From Sphingomonas melonis (lineage in GTDB: Bacteria; Pseudomonadota; Alphaproteobacteria; Sphingomonadales; Sphingomonadaceae): DNA of 64,000 bases. Under the pieces are notes generated by a model that was not told where the DNA came from, made no database searches, and saw nothing but the letters and a program-made list of their open reading frames with translations. The stretch is taken from the NCBI RefSeq assembly GCF_013409985.1, contig NZ_JACCBY010000002.1, positions 372,001 to 436,000 of the forward strand. Reading direction: 5' to 3'. Below, one piece after another: positions 17,305-27,289 of this stretch. A program made the translations under genes and the position numbers. The first letter of the stretch is position 1; every line of letters begins with the position of its first letter.

Positions 17305-18474
17305 ATGGCTGAGCTGAACTTCGCCCTCGGCGAAATGGCCGACACGATCCGCGACACGACGCGGCGCTTCGCGCTCGACCGGATCGCGCCGATCGCTGCC
17401 GCGGTCGACGCGGAGGACCGCTTCGCGCGCGAATTGTGGCCGGCGATGGGCGAACTCGGCCTGCACGGCATCACCGTCGAAGAGGAATATGGCGGGCTCG
17501 GGCTCGGCTATCTCGAACATCTCATCGCCTGCGAGGAGATCAGCCGTTCGTCGGCCGCGATCGGGCTGAGCTATGGCGCGCATTCCAACCTGTGCGTCAA
17601 CCAGATCCGCCGTTGGGCCAGTCCTGAGCAGAAGGCGAAATATCTGCCAAAGCTGATCTCGGGCGAGCATGTCGGCAGCCTCGCCATGTCGGAGGCGGGC
17701 GCGGGATCGGACGTCGTCTCGATGAAGCTGCGCGCCGACAAGGTGGAAGGCGGCTACCGGCTCAACGGCACCAAATTCTGGATCACCAACGCCGCTTATG
17801 CCGATACGTTGGTGGTCTACGCCAAGACGATCCCCGACGCGGGATCGAAGGGCATCACCGCCTTCCTGATCGAGAAGGATTTCGCCGGTTTCTCGATCGG
17901 GCAGAAGATCGACAAGGTCGGCATGCGCGGCTCGCCGACGGCGGAGCTGGTGTTCGACGATTGCTTCGTCTCGGACGATCAGGTGATGGGGCCGCTCAAC
18001 GGCGGCGTGAAGGTGCTGATGTCGGGGCTCGATTACGAGCGCGTCGTGCTGTCGGGCATCCAGCTCGGCATCATGCAGGCCTGCCTCGACGTCGTCCTGC
18101 CCTATGTCCGCGAGCGCCGGCAGTTCGGCCGGCCGATCGGCGAGTTCCAGCTGATGCAGGCCAAGGTCGCCGACATGTATGTCGCGCTCAATTCGGCGCG
18201 GGCCTATGTCTATGCCGTCGCCAAGGCGTGCGACGCGGGCCAGACGACGCGGTTCGACGCCGCGGGATGCATCCTGCTTGCCTCGGAGAGCGCGGTGAAG
18301 GTCGCCGGCGAGGCGATCCAGGCGCTGGGCGGCGCCGGCTATACCAAGGACTGGCCGGTCGAACGCTATTGGCGCGACGCCAAATTGCTCGACATCGGCG
18401 CCGGCACCAACGAGGTGCGCCGCATGCTGATCGGCCGCGAGCTGATCGGCCATGACGCGCCGCGCGCGCAATGA
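17305..18474 (+). CDS. ivd: Isovaleryl-CoA dehydrogenase (acyl-CoA dehydrogenase family)
   Basis: 389 residues from the second of two tandem ATGs, which sits at better spacing from GGAGAG than the first. The fold is acyl-CoA dehydrogenase: N-terminal helices, the middle domain with [17 protein letters not shown] and [17 protein letters not shown], and the C-terminal helices with [12 protein letters not shown] and [31 protein letters not shown] supplies the Glu expected as catalytic base in the isovaleryl-CoA group. It makes 3-methylcrotonyl-CoA from isovaleryl-CoA with FAD and electron-transfer flavoprotein, in leucine breakdown. The specific assignment is strongly supported by the carboxylase genes that follow with 4-bp overlap. 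Confidence 0.92.
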   Translation: MAELNFALGEMADTIRDTTRRFALDRIAPIAAAVDAEDRFARELWPAMGELGLHGITVEEEYGGLGLGYLEHLIACEEISRSSAAIGLSYGAHSNLCVNQIRRWASPEQKAKYLPKLISGEHVGSLAMSEAGAGSDVVSMKLRADKVEGGYRLNGTKFWITNAAYADTLVVYAKTIPDAGSKGITAFLIEKDFAGFSIGQKIDKVGMRGSPTAELVFDDCFVSDDQVMGPLNGGVKVLMSGLDYERVVLSGIQLGIMQACLDVVLPYVRERRQFGRPIGEFQLMQAKVADMYVALNSARAYVYAVAKACDAGQTTRFDAAGCILLASESAVKVAGEAIQALGGAGYTKDWPVERYWRDAKLLDIGAGTNEVRRMLIGRELIGHDAPRAQ

Positions 18475-20066
18475 CGGTGCTGCGTACCGCGATCGACGCG
18501 GCCTCCACCGATTTCGCCGCCAACGACGCGCACAACCGCGCGCTCGCCGCAACGCTGCGCGAGACGGTCGCAACCAGCGCGCTCGGCGGCTCGGAGCAGC
18601 ATCGCGCGCGCCACGTCGCGCGCGGCAAACTGCTGCCCCGCGACCGCGTCGAGCGGCTGCTCGATCCCGGCTCGCCGTTCCTCGGAGTGGGCGCGCTGGC
18701 GGCGAATGGCATGTATGGCGGCGATGCCCCCGGTGCGGGCATGATCGCCGGCATCGGCCGCGTCTCGGGACGCGAATGCCTCATCATCGCGAACGATCCG
18801 ACGGTGAAGGGCGGCGCCTATTTCCCGATGACGGTGAAGAAGCACCTGCGCGCGCAGGAGATTGCGCGCGAGAACCGGTTGCCGTGCATCTATCTCGTCG
18901 ATTCGGGCGGCGCCAACCTGCCGCATCAGGCGGAGGTCTTCCCCGACCGCGATCATTTCGGCCGCATCTTCTTCAATCAGGCGCAAATGTCGGCGGAGGG
19001 GATCGCGCAGATCGCCTGCGTGATGGGCAGTTGCACCGCGGGCGGCGCCTATGTCCCCGCCATGTCCGACGAGACCGTCATCGTCCGCAACCAAGGGACG
19101 ATCTTCCTCGCCGGCCCGCCGCTGGTCAAGGCGGCGACCGGCGAGGTCATCTCCGCGGAGGAACTCGGCGGCGCGGACACGCATGCGCGCAAGTCGGGCG
19201 TCGTCGATCATGTCGCCGAGAATGACGAGCATGCTTTGCTGATCGTCCGCGACATCGTCGCGACGCTCAACCGGCCCAAGGCGGTCGATATCGAGATCGC
19301 CGCGCCGCGCCCGCCGAAGCTCGACCCGCAGGAGCTGTACGGCATCGTGCCGCAGGACGTGCGTGCGCCCTATGACGTGCATGAGGTGATCGGCCGGATC
19401 GTCGACGGCTCCGACTTCCACGAATTCAAGCCGCTGTACGGCACGACGCTCGTCTGCGGCTTCGCGCGGATCTGGGGCATGCCGGTGGCGATCCTCGCCA
19501 ACAACGGCGTGCTGTTCTCGGAAAGCGCCTTGAAGGGCGCGCATTTCATTGAGCTCGCCTGCCAGCGGCGGGTGCCGTTGCTGTTCCTCCAGAACATCTC
19601 GGGCTTCATGGTCGGTGGGAAGTATGAGGCGGAAGGCATTGCGAAGAACGGCGCCAAGCTGGTGACCGCGGTCGCCACCGCCTCGGTGCCCAAGATCACC
19701 GTGCTGATCGGCGGCAGCTTCGGCGCGGGCAATTACGGCATGTGCGGGCGCGCCTATTCCCCGCGCTTCCTGTTCAGCTGGCCCAATGCCCGCATCTCGG
19801 TGATGGGCGGCGAACAGGCGGCGAGCGTACTCGCCACCGTGCATCGCGACGCCGACGGCTGGACGCCCGAACAGGCGGAGGCGTTCAAGGCGCCGATCCG
19901 CCAGAAATACGAGGACGAGGGCAACCCCTATTACGCCACCGCACGGCTGTGGGACGATGGCATCATCGATCCCGTCCAGACCCGCGACGTGCTCGGCCTC
20001 GCCTTCTCCGCGGCGCTCAACGCGCCGATCCCCCAGTCGCCGTCCTTCGGCGTGTTCCGGATGTGA
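18471..20066 (+). CDS. Methylcrotonyl-CoA carboxylase, carboxyltransferase (beta) subunit
   Basis: A 531-residue carboxyltransferase with the crotonase-like N and C halves of the acyl-CoA carboxylase beta family: [22 protein letters not shown] near the start, [31 protein letters not shown] (a hallmark of the methylcrotonyl-type enzymes), and later [16 protein letters not shown] and [15 protein letters not shown]. It transfers CO2 from biotin to 3-methylcrotonyl-CoA, giving 3-methylglutaconyl-CoA. Its ATG overlaps the stop of the dehydrogenase gene, and its partner alpha subunit follows with a 1-bp overlap. Confidence 0.93.
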   Translation: MTVLRTAIDAASTDFAANDAHNRALAATLRETVATSALGGSEQHRARHVARGKLLPRDRVERLLDPGSPFLGVGALAANGMYGGDAPGAGMIAGIGRVSGRECLIIANDPTVKGGAYFPMTVKKHLRAQEIARENRLPCIYLVDSGGANLPHQAEVFPDRDHFGRIFFNQAQMSAEGIAQIACVMGSCTAGGAYVPAMSDETVIVRNQGTIFLAGPPLVKAATGEVISAEELGGADTHARKSGVVDHVAENDEHALLIVRDIVATLNRPKAVDIEIAAPRPPKLDPQELYGIVPQDVRAPYDVHEVIGRIVDGSDFHEFKPLYGTTLVCGFARIWGMPVAILANNGVLFSESALKGAHFIELACQRRVPLLFLQNISGFMVGGKYEAEGIAKNGAKLVTAVATASVPKITVLIGGSFGAGNYGMCGRAYSPRFLFSWPNARISVMGGEQAASVLATVHRDADGWTPEQAEAFKAPIRQKYEDEGNPYYATARLWDDGIIDPVQTRDVLGLAFSAALNAPIPQSPSFGVFRM

Positions 20067-21919
20067 TGGCCATGATCGAGAGCCTGCTCATCGCCAATCG
20101 GGGCGAAATCGCCCGCCGTATCATCCGCACCGCGCGGCGGCTCGGCATCCGCACGATCGCGGTCCATTCCGACGTCGATTCCGCCATGCCCTTCGTCCGC
20201 GAGGCGGATGCGGCGGTGTGCATCGGCACCGCGCTCGCCGCCGACAGCTATCTGCGACAGGATCGCATCCTCACCGCCGCGCGCGAGACGGGGGCGGAGG
20301 CGATCCACCCCGGCTACGGCTTTCTGTCGGAGAACGCGGAATTCGCCGAGGCGGTGGTGGACGCCGGCCTGATCTGGGTCGGCGCGCCGCCCGCCAGCAT
20401 CCGCGCGATGGGCCTCAAGGATGCCGCCAAGGAACGGATGATCGCCGCTGGCGTCCCGGTGACGCCGGGCTATCTCGGTGCCGACCAGTCGCCCGACCGC
20501 TTGCAGGCGGAGGCCGACGCGATCGGCTATCCGGTCCTCATCAAGGCGGTCGCCGGTGGCGGCGGCAAGGGCATGCGCAAGGTCGATGCGCGCGAGGATT
20601 TCGCCGAACTGCTCGCCAGTTGCCAGCGCGAGGCGGCCGCTTCGTTCGGCAACACGCAGGTGCTGATCGAGAAATACATCCTCTCGCCCCGCCATATCGA
20701 GGTGCAGGTGTTCGGCGATACGCACGGGCAGGTCGTCCATCTGTTCGAGCGCGATTGCTCGCTTCAGCGCCGCCACCAGAAAGTGATCGAGGAGGCCCCT
20801 GCCCCCGGCATGGACGCCGCGACGCGCGCCGCGGTCTGCGACGCGGCGGTGCGCGCCGCCAAGGCGGTCGACTATGTCGGTGCCGGCACGATCGAGTTCA
20901 TCGCCGACGGCTCGGACGGGCTGCGCGCGAACCGCATCTGGTTCATGGAGATGAACACGCGGTTGCAGGTCGAGCATCCCGTCACCGAGGCGATCACCGG
21001 GCAGGATCTGGTCGAATGGCAGCTCCGCGTCGCCTCGGGCGAACCGCTGCCGCGCCGGCAGGACGAACTGTCGATCCACGGCTGGGCGATGGAGGCGCGG
21101 CTCTATGCGGAGAATCCCGCCAGCGGCTTCCTGCCCTCGACCGGGCCGCTCGACCGGCTGCGCTTCCCCGCCGATGTCCGCGTCGACAGCGGCGTCGAGG
21201 AAGGCGGCGCGGTGACGCCCTTCTACGACCCGATGATCGCCAAGCTGATCGTCCTTGGCGGTTCGCGGCGAGAGGCGGCGGCGAAGCTCGCCGCGGCGGC
21301 GCGCGGCACGCAGGTCTGGCCGGTGAGGACCAACGCCGCCTTCCTCGCCCGCGCGGCGGCGCATCCCGACTTCGTCGCGGGGCGCGTCGATACCGGCTTC
21401 ATCGAACGCCATGCCGCCGACCTGATCCCGGCGGCGGAGCCTTCCCCCGCCATACTGGATGCGGCGGCGGCGGCATTGCTGCCGGCGGGTGACGATCCAT
21501 GGGTGGCACTGCGCGGCTTCCGCGCCAATCGCGCGGCGGCGACGGCGATCGACGTCGAGGTCGGCGGCAAGCCCTATCGCGTCGAACATCCCGCCGCCGG
21601 CGGCATCGTCGCGGACGGCGTGCTGTTCCTCGACGGCGAGGCATGGCCGTTCGGCGCGCCGCGCGCCGATGCGATCGCCGGCGGTGGCGAAGGCGATGGC
21701 GCGATCCTCTCGCCGATGCCGGGTCGCGTCATCGCGGTGATGGTCGCCGCCGGGCAGCGCGTCACCCGCGGCGAGCGGCTGCTGGTGCTCGAAGCGATGA
21801 AGATGGAACAGGCGCTGATCGCGCCGTTCGACGGCGTGGTGGCGGAGCTGAAGGTCGTCGAGGGCGCGCAGGTGCCAGAGGGCACGTTGCTCGCCCGGAT
21901 CGCAGCGGAGGAACTCTGA
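20066..21919 (+). CDS. Methylcrotonyl-CoA carboxylase, biotin-containing (alpha) subunit
   Basis: 617 residues from the ATG at 20066; an ATG two codons later is equally possible. It has the biotin carboxylase N-domain (LLIANRGEIARRIIRTARR), the ATP-grasp domain with VAGGGGKGMRKV and the EMNTRLQVEHPVTE motif, and the carrier domain at the C-terminus, where EAMKMEQAL carries the biotinylated Lys at about residue 579. It carboxylates biotin with ATP and bicarbonate for the beta subunit encoded just upstream. The length suits methylcrotonyl-CoA carboxylase. A longer upstream frame is not used because it overlaps the beta subunit gene. Confidence 0.93.
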   Translation: MAMIESLLIANRGEIARRIIRTARRLGIRTIAVHSDVDSAMPFVREADAAVCIGTALAADSYLRQDRILTAARETGAEAIHPGYGFLSENAEFAEAVVDAGLIWVGAPPASIRAMGLKDAAKERMIAAGVPVTPGYLGADQSPDRLQAEADAIGYPVLIKAVAGGGGKGMRKVDAREDFAELLASCQREAAASFGNTQVLIEKYILSPRHIEVQVFGDTHGQVVHLFERDCSLQRRHQKVIEEAPAPGMDAATRAAVCDAAVRAAKAVDYVGAGTIEFIADGSDGLRANRIWFMEMNTRLQVEHPVTEAITGQDLVEWQLRVASGEPLPRRQDELSIHGWAMEARLYAENPASGFLPSTGPLDRLRFPADVRVDSGVEEGGAVTPFYDPMIAKLIVLGGSRREAAAKLAAAARGTQVWPVRTNAAFLARAAAHPDFVAGRVDTGFIERHAADLIPAAEPSPAILDAAAAALLPAGDDPWVALRGFRANRAAATAIDVEVGGKPYRVEHPAAGGIVADGVLFLDGEAWPFGAPRADAIAGGGEGDGAILSPMPGRVIAVMVAAGQRVTRGERLLVLEAMKMEQALIAPFDGVVAELKVVEGAQVPEGTLLARIAAEEL

Positions 21920-22371
21920 TGGCAGGACGCAGCTTCGACGCATGGCAGGTCGGCGACCGCATCGTCCACGACATCCGCCGCACCGTTACCGAGACCGACA
22001 ATCTGCTGTTCTCGACGATGACGCACAATCCGCAGCCGCTCCACCTCGACGCCGAAGCGGCGCGCGCGAGCGAGTTCGGTCAGATCCTCGTCAACGGCAC
22101 CTTCACCTTCGCGCTGATGGTCGGCCTGTCGGTCGGCGATACGACGCTCGGCACGTTGGTCGCCAATCTCGGCTACGACAAATTGGTGATGCCCAAGCCG
22201 GTGTTCCTCGGCGATACCCTGCGCGCCGAAACCGAGGTGGTCGACCTGAAGGACAGTCGCTCGAGGCCCGATGCGGGCATCGTCACCTTCGCGCACCGGA
22301 TGCTCAACCAGCGCGACGAGATCGTCTGCCAATGCCTGCGCACCGCCCTGCTCAAGCGATCGGCGGCATGA
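21919..22371 (+). CDS. MaoC-like hot-dog dehydratase/hydratase
   Basis: A 150-residue single hot-dog protein with its ATG sharing one base with the previous stop. The active-site region reads THNPQPLHLDAEA. It keeps the Asn-Pro and His of the MaoC signature, but the Asp of the classical GDxNPxH motif is absent, as in the mesaconyl/itaconyl-CoA hydratase-type branch. The context (isovaleryl-CoA dehydrogenase, methylcrotonyl-CoA carboxylase, CitE-like lyase) suggests that it hydrates 3-methylglutaconyl-CoA or a related branched enoyl-CoA. This gene order matches the Mycobacterium tuberculosis fadE19-accA1-accD1 cluster with Rv2499c (MaoC-like) and Rv2498c (CitE-like). The precise substrate is inferred. 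Confidence 0.85.
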   Translation: MAGRSFDAWQVGDRIVHDIRRTVTETDNLLFSTMTHNPQPLHLDAEAARASEFGQILVNGTFTFALMVGLSVGDTTLGTLVANLGYDKLVMPKPVFLGDTLRAETEVVDLKDSRSRPDAGIVTFAHRMLNQRDEIVCQCLRTALLKRSAA

Positions 22372-23228
22372 GGCTGCGCTCGCTGCTGTTCGTGCCGGGC
22401 GACCGGCCGGAGCGGTTCGACAAGGCCGCGGCGAGCGGTGCCGACGCGTTGATCCTCGACCTCGAGGATTCGGTGACGATCGCCGCCAAGCCGGCCGCGC
22501 GCGCGGCGGTGGCGGCCCGGCTGCGCGCGCCACGGGGGTCGGTGCGGCTGTTCGTGCGGGTCAATCCGCTCGACACGGCGCTATGCGCGGAGGATCTTGC
22601 CGCGCTGCATGGCTTGACGATCGATGCGATCGTACTGCCCAAGGCAGAGGGGGCGCCGAGCGTCCGCGATCTCGCGCAGCGCTTGTCCGCCGCCGCCATC
22701 GCCGCGCCGATCCTGCCGATCGCGACCGAGACGCCCGCCGCGATCTTCGCGCTCGGCAGCTATGCCGCAGCGGGCGTGCCGCTCGCCGGCCTGACCTGGG
22801 GGGCGGAGGATCTGCCGGCGGCGATCGGCGCGGCGACCAGCCGCGAGGACGATGGCCGCTACACGCCGCCATATGAGCTGACGCGGTCGCTGACGCTCTT
22901 CGCCGCGCATGCCGCCGGGGTGGCGGCGATCGATACCGTCTACCCCGCCTTCCGCGACCTCGACGGGCTTGCTGCGTATGCGCGGCGCGCCGCGCGCGAC
23001 GGCTTCACCGGCATGATGGCGATCCACCCGACGCAGGTCGCCGCGATCAATGCCGCCTTCACCCCGAGCGCCGAGCAGGTCGCGGCGGCGCAGCGGATCG
23101 TCGCCGCCTTCGCCGCTTCGCCCGGTGCAGGCGCGTTGCAGGTCGACGGCCGGATGGTCGACGCCCCCCACCTCAAACAGGCGCGTCGCCTGCTCGACCG
23201 TGTCGGCGAGGACGATCAGCCGCGATAG
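22368..23228 (+). CDS. CitE-like beta-hydroxyacyl-CoA lyase (HpcH/HpaI family)
   Basis: 286 residues from the ATG that overlaps the MaoC stop (ATGA). The TIM-barrel family is shown by LRSLLFVPGDRPERF, DALILDLEDSV (acidic metal-site region), TWGAEDLPAAIGA and GFTGMMAIHPTQV. Such proteins cleave malyl-, citramalyl- or HMG-type CoA thioesters to acetyl-CoA plus an oxo-acid, with Mg2+. In this operon it could replace HMG-CoA lyase, since no HMG-CoA lyase gene is present in the cluster. The M. tuberculosis homologue Rv2498c is reported to act in both leucine and itaconate breakdown. The last 13 bp overlap the opposite-strand cupin gene. Confidence 0.88.
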   Translation: MRLRSLLFVPGDRPERFDKAAASGADALILDLEDSVTIAAKPAARAAVAARLRAPRGSVRLFVRVNPLDTALCAEDLAALHGLTIDAIVLPKAEGAPSVRDLAQRLSAAAIAAPILPIATETPAAIFALGSYAAAGVPLAGLTWGAEDLPAAIGAATSREDDGRYTPPYELTRSLTLFAAHAAGVAAIDTVYPAFRDLDGLAAYARRAARDGFTGMMAIHPTQVAAINAAFTPSAEQVAAAQRIVAAFAASPGAGALQVDGRMVDAPHLKQARRLLDRVGEDDQPR

Positions 23229-23614
23229 GCGTCGTCGCTGACCGGCTCGAGCCAGGTCACCATCGCGCCGTCGACGCTTTCGGTGATCGCGATATGGCTC
23301 ATGCCGGTGTCGGCGGTGGCGCCGTGCCAGTGACGCTCGCCCGCGTCGAAGACCACGGTATCGCCGGGATGGATCACCTCGCGCGGGCCGCCCTCGCGCT
23401 GCGCCCAGCCTTTACCGGCGGTGACGATGATCGTCTGTCCGGCGGGATGGGTGTGCCAGACGGTGCGGGCGCCGGGTGCGAAGGTGACCAGCGCCGTCCC
23501 GACCCGGCCGGGGGGATTGGCCGCCACCACATTGTCGAGGCGGACGTCACCGGTGAAATAGTCGGGCGTGCGGCCGGTCTGCGACGGCGCCACGGCGTTG
23601 CGGGTGATCTTCAT
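23216..23614 (-). CDS. Cupin domain protein
   Basis: A 132-residue single-cupin protein. Cupin motif 1 is VWHTHPAGQTIIVTAGKGWAQ (two His plus a Gln/Glu position), and motif 2 is around PGDTVVFDAGERHWHGAT, giving the usual His-rich metal site. It belongs to the small cupins often annotated as carboxymuconolactone-decarboxylase-associated or quercetin-type, with unknown substrate. It lies convergent with the CitE-like gene and is not part of the leucine operon. Confidence 0.82.
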   Translation of the reverse strand: MKITRNAVAPSQTGRTPDYFTGDVRLDNVVAANPPGRVGTALVTFAPGARTVWHTHPAGQTIIVTAGKGWAQREGGPREVIHPGDTVVFDAGERHWHGATADTGMSHIAITESVDGAMVTWLEPVSDDAYRG

Positions 23615-23675
23615 CGTCGTATCTCCTGTCGCGTCCTAGGCTAGATCGACATTCAGCCCAATGCCTCCCCCGGCG

Positions 23676-23896
23676 GGCACGGCGATCACATATGGCTTGG
23701 ATAGTGAGGTTCGATTACTTTCCTCATCATACCCGTCACCACGGACTTGTTCCAGGGTCCACCCAGCCGCAAGAGAATGGTGTTAAGTCAGGCGCTTCTC
23801 CCCGCCGCAGAGTGGACCCCGGAACAAGTCCGGGGTGACGGGGCGGAGTTAAAAGGCGACCAGCTCAAACACACGTTTCTATGCGATAGCCCTGCC
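23676..23896. repeat. Nested inverted-repeat element, copy B
   Basis: The core arms are 23735-23762 and 23812-23839 (28 bp each, 26 of 28 complementary), with the centre conserved relative to the other copies. The outer arms are GGCACGGCGATCACAT at 23676-23691 and GCGATAGCCCTGCC at 23883-23896. It fills most of the 383-bp gap between the cupin start and the end of the TonB receptor gene, where no gene is seen. Confidence 0.8.
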
Positions 23897-23997
23897 TGCC
23901 AGCGGGAGGAGTCCCGAATGACGATCCTTCCCAACGCCCCAGCGTCATCGAAGGACCTATAGCGCTGCGTTGATCGCACGATGATCACCGCTCATCC

Positions 23998-26382
23998 TCA
24001 CCACGCCGCAGCAAGGCCGACCCGCAGGTTGCGCGGGCGCAGCGGCGTCACCTGGTTGCGCGCCGGGAGGCCGAACGGGTTGCCGAAGGCAAAGCGGTTC
24101 GCCGCCGCATCGGTGAGATTGTCGAGGCCGAGCGTCAGGTCGAGGTTGCGCCAGCGCAGCCCCGCCGAGGCGCCGAGCGTCGCGTAATTGCCCTGGCTGA
24201 CGTCGAGCAGATCGCCAGTGCCCAGCACGGATCGACCGACATAGTCGAGCGTCACCCCGATCCGTGGCGCCATTGCCCCTTGCACCCAATCATAGGCCAG
24301 CGCGGCATGGCCGGCGAAGGGCGGCGTCTCGGGCAGCCGGCGGTTGTCCTCGCGCGACTGGTCGGCGATGCGGCCGCGCACGCGATTGTAGGTGTAGAGC
24401 GCCGATCCCGCGAGGCTCAGCCCGGCGACTGGCACCCAGTCGAACGATGCCTCCAGCGTCTGGATATTGGCATTGCCGAGGTTGGTGGTGAACGGCTGCC
24501 CCCGCCGGTTGAGCAGATCGGCCTGGATGCCGCGCCAGTGCGCGGTCGAGGCGCTCATCGACACGCCGAGCCCGGTGGTGCCACTGCGCAGCCGGCGCAT
24601 GCCGAACTCGCCGACATCGATCGAATCGGCCTGGTAGTTGGCGACGCGCCCGATCCCCTGCGCCACCGCGAGGCCTCCGGTGCGGAAGCCGGTCTGGTAG
24701 CGGGCGAACAGCGCAAGCCGCGGGGCGAGCCGATAGGACATCGCCAGCGTCGGATCGACCCGCTGCGTCGAGCGCCCCCTGATATAGGCGTTGGGCCGCC
24801 GCGTCGCCGAAGGCTCGCCATCGATGCGCGCGGTGGTGAAGCGGCTGCCGAGCGTGACCGACCAATCGGGTGTGAGCACCAGCGTCGTCTCCCCGAACGC
24901 CGAGGCAGCGCGGGTGAGGTTGGTGACGCCGACGATATCGACCGGGTTGCCGGTCAGGCCCAGCGTGCGCGACAGCGCCGACCGGTCGCTGACCAGCGTG
25001 AATCCCGCCAGCCAGGCATGACCCGCAGGCGTGGTGCGCGACAGTCGCATCTCATGCGACAGCAGCAGCTTGTCGTTGGTGACGCCATAGGCGAGCGGTC
25101 GCCGGATCGGAGGGGGCGTCGCGTCGAAGACCTCGCTGGTCCGGTAATCGGCTACCCCGGTCGCCGAGACGAGCCGCAGGCCGCTGTCCCAGTCCTTGGC
25201 GACGACGATCCGCCCGAACAGGAAGCGATCCGCAAACGGCTGGGCGATGCGGCTGCTGCGCCGATAGGGACCGTCGGAGATCTCGGCATATTGGCCGTCG
25301 GCCGCGCGGATATGCTGCGCGACGGCGCTGGTGTCGATCCGCCAGCCATCCCCCGGCTCGGCCCGCAGCGCGGCCCGCGCACCCGCCGTCGTGACGCGAT
25401 TGACCGCGCGGCCGCGCGCGGGATCGTCGATATAGCCGCCATCGCGGACGACATAGCCGACGCCGCGCAGCGCCAGCCGGTCGTCGCGCAGCGGCGCGTT
25501 GATCATCGCCGACAGATCGTATCCCGCGGCCCCGCCCTGCGTGGCGACCAGGCCGCCGCCGATCGACGCGGCGATCCGGTCGAGCGCGGGCGCGTTGGAG
25601 GTCAGCCGCAGCACGCCCCCGATCGCGCCGGCGCCGTAGAGCGTGCCCTGCGGCCCCTCCATCACCTCGACCGCCTGCATGTCGTACAGCCGCAGGCCGG
25701 GATCGGGGCCCGAGGCGTTGAGCTGCACGTCGTCGAGATAGACGCTGGCGGTCGATTGCGTGGTGCCGTTGAAGCTGCTGTCGGCGATGCCGCGAATGAA
25801 CACCTTGTTGCGCCCTGGCCCGAGCTGCGTGCTCTGGAGGATCGGTACCGAGCGGGTGAGGTCGCTGATCGCACCGGTCGCGCCATTGGGCTGCGCCGTC
25901 GTGGCGACGAGGGTGAGGCTGCCGGGATAGCGCAGCAGCGGCACGCGCTGCTTGCTCGCGGTGACGACGATATCGGCGGGCACCTCCACTGTCGGTACCG
26001 GGATGCGACGCGGCGTCGCCCCGCGCGGCTGGCGCACCGGCCGCGGCGCGGCGACGATCCGATAGGTGCCGCCCGGCCCCGCCATCGCGCGATAGCCGCT
26101 ATCGGCGAGCAGCCGTTGCAGCGCCTGCCCCACCGTCATCCTGCCGCGCACCGGGCGGCTGTGGACCGCATGCAGGCCGCGCTCGGTGCTGACGATCTCC
26201 ACCCCGCTGCTGCGCGCGAGCATCAGCAATGCGGCATCAAGCGTGGTCGCCGGTATGGCGACCGCGGTCAGAGGATCGCGCGCAATCGCCGTCGAGGGCA
26301 GGCAGACGGTGGCTGCGAGGGCGACGGTAACAAGCTCAAGGCGCCGCGGTACCGCGCTCCGCCAACACCCAGCCTTCGCCAT
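23998..26382 (-). CDS. TonB-dependent receptor with STN signalling domain (FecA-type)
   Basis: A 794-residue receptor with a signal peptide (hydrophobic run ending STAIA), then an STN domain (about residues 38-110: TTLDAALLMLARSSGVEIV, TVGQALQRLLADSGYRA). That domain couples a FecA-type receptor to a FecR sensor. The plug follows (VVTASKQRVPLLRYPGS, MEGPQGTLYGAGAIGGVLR), then a barrel. The start overlaps the end of fecR by 47 bp, which shows close coupling. The ECF sigma gene and fecR lie directly upstream on the same strand, so the receptor both imports a substrate (an iron-siderophore is the usual one) and reports its presence. The exact ligand is unknown; some such systems serve sugars. 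Confidence 0.92.
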   Translation of the reverse strand: MAKAGCWRSAVPRRLELVTVALAATVCLPSTAIARDPLTAVAIPATTLDAALLMLARSSGVEIVSTERGLHAVHSRPVRGRMTVGQALQRLLADSGYRAMAGPGGTYRIVAAPRPVRQPRGATPRRIPVPTVEVPADIVVTASKQRVPLLRYPGSLTLVATTAQPNGATGAISDLTRSVPILQSTQLGPGRNKVFIRGIADSSFNGTTQSTASVYLDDVQLNASGPDPGLRLYDMQAVEVMEGPQGTLYGAGAIGGVLRLTSNAPALDRIAASIGGGLVATQGGAAGYDLSAMINAPLRDDRLALRGVGYVVRDGGYIDDPARGRAVNRVTTAGARAALRAEPGDGWRIDTSAVAQHIRAADGQYAEISDGPYRRSSRIAQPFADRFLFGRIVVAKDWDSGLRLVSATGVADYRTSEVFDATPPPIRRPLAYGVTNDKLLLSHEMRLSRTTPAGHAWLAGFTLVSDRSALSRTLGLTGNPVDIVGVTNLTRAASAFGETTLVLTPDWSVTLGSRFTTARIDGEPSATRRPNAYIRGRSTQRVDPTLAMSYRLAPRLALFARYQTGFRTGGLAVAQGIGRVANYQADSIDVGEFGMRRLRSGTTGLGVSMSASTAHWRGIQADLLNRRGQPFTTNLGNANIQTLEASFDWVPVAGLSLAGSALYTYNRVRGRIADQSREDNRRLPETPPFAGHAALAYDWVQGAMAPRIGVTLDYVGRSVLGTGDLLDVSQGNYATLGASAGLRWRNLDLTLGLDNLTDAAANRFAFGNPFGLPARNQVTPLRPRNLRVGLAAAW

Positions 26383-27289
26383 TACGCCGCCATGTCGCCC
26401 CGATCAGATCGGCCAGATGCGGTACGTCGCGATCGGCAGCTCCTGTGAGATGGATCATGCCGGTAAACGGGCGACGCGACAAGTCGCCAACGATCCGCAG
26501 CTCGACGCCGAGCAAGCGGCGCAGGCTCGCCGCCACCTCGCCGACCGGGATGCCCTCGAAGCTGAGATTGCCGCTGCGCCAGCTGCCCACCGCCGCGGTC
26601 GGCAGCGTGCTGCGGACGATGCGGCGATCACGTCCCGCCATCGTCACCATCTCGCCGGCGCCGAGCCGCAGCCTGGCGCCCGCCGGCTGGAAGAGCACCG
26701 ATCCGTCCGCCACCGCGACCGACAGCCGCGCGTCGGTGTGCAGTACGTCGAACGTCGTGCCGACGTCGCGGATCACCTGATCGCCCGCGCGCAGCTCGAA
26801 CGGATGCGCGGCATCATGGACGACGTGGAACACCGCCTCGCCGCGATCGAGCGCCACGCGGCGCGGATCGTCGCCGCTTACGCGCAGCAGGCTGCCGCCG
26901 CTGAGCGCGATCTGTGTGCCGTCGCCGAGCCGCACGTCGCGCCGCTCGCCGTTGCGCGTCGCATAGACCTGATCGGTCGGCTGCGGCGCCAGCGTCATCG
27001 GCGCCAGCCAGACCGCCAGCGCCGCCGCGATCGCGCCGCCGCCGGCATATCGCCACCAGCGCGCGGGCGAAGGCCGATCGTCGTTCGCCGCCACCGGCAC
27101 CGGCACCGGATCGGGAAAGCGGACCTCCGCAACCAGCCGATCGCGCTGCGCCACCGCATCATAGGCGCGTGCATGCGCCGGCGTTTCGAGCCAGGCGACG
27201 AAGCCTTCCCAATCCGCGGCCGCCATATGATCCTGGCGCAGATGCCAGGCGATCGCCTGGTCGATGATGTTCGGTGCGTCACGGCTCAC
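26336..27289 (-). CDS. FecR family sigma-factor regulator
   Basis: A 317-residue sensor with a cytoplasmic N-terminus starting with a DUF4880-like helical region (DQAIAWHLRQDHMAAADWEGFVAWLE), a single membrane helix near residue 95, and the FecR domain (YATRNGERRDVRLGDGTQIALSGGSLLRV, GEAVFHVVHDAAHPFELRAG). The C-terminal part would contact the receptor STN domain. Its start overlaps the end of the sigma gene by 4 bp, and its end overlaps the receptor gene start by 47 bp. Confidence 0.92.
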   Translation of the reverse strand: MSRDAPNIIDQAIAWHLRQDHMAAADWEGFVAWLETPAHARAYDAVAQRDRLVAEVRFPDPVPVPVAANDDRPSPARWWRYAGGGAIAAALAVWLAPMTLAPQPTDQVYATRNGERRDVRLGDGTQIALSGGSLLRVSGDDPRRVALDRGEAVFHVVHDAAHPFELRAGDQVIRDVGTTFDVLHTDARLSVAVADGSVLFQPAGARLRLGAGEMVTMAGRDRRIVRSTLPTAAVGSWRSGNLSFEGIPVGEVAASLRRLLGVELRIVGDLSRRPFTGMIHLTGAADRDVPHLADLIGATWRRNGEGWVLAERGTAAP

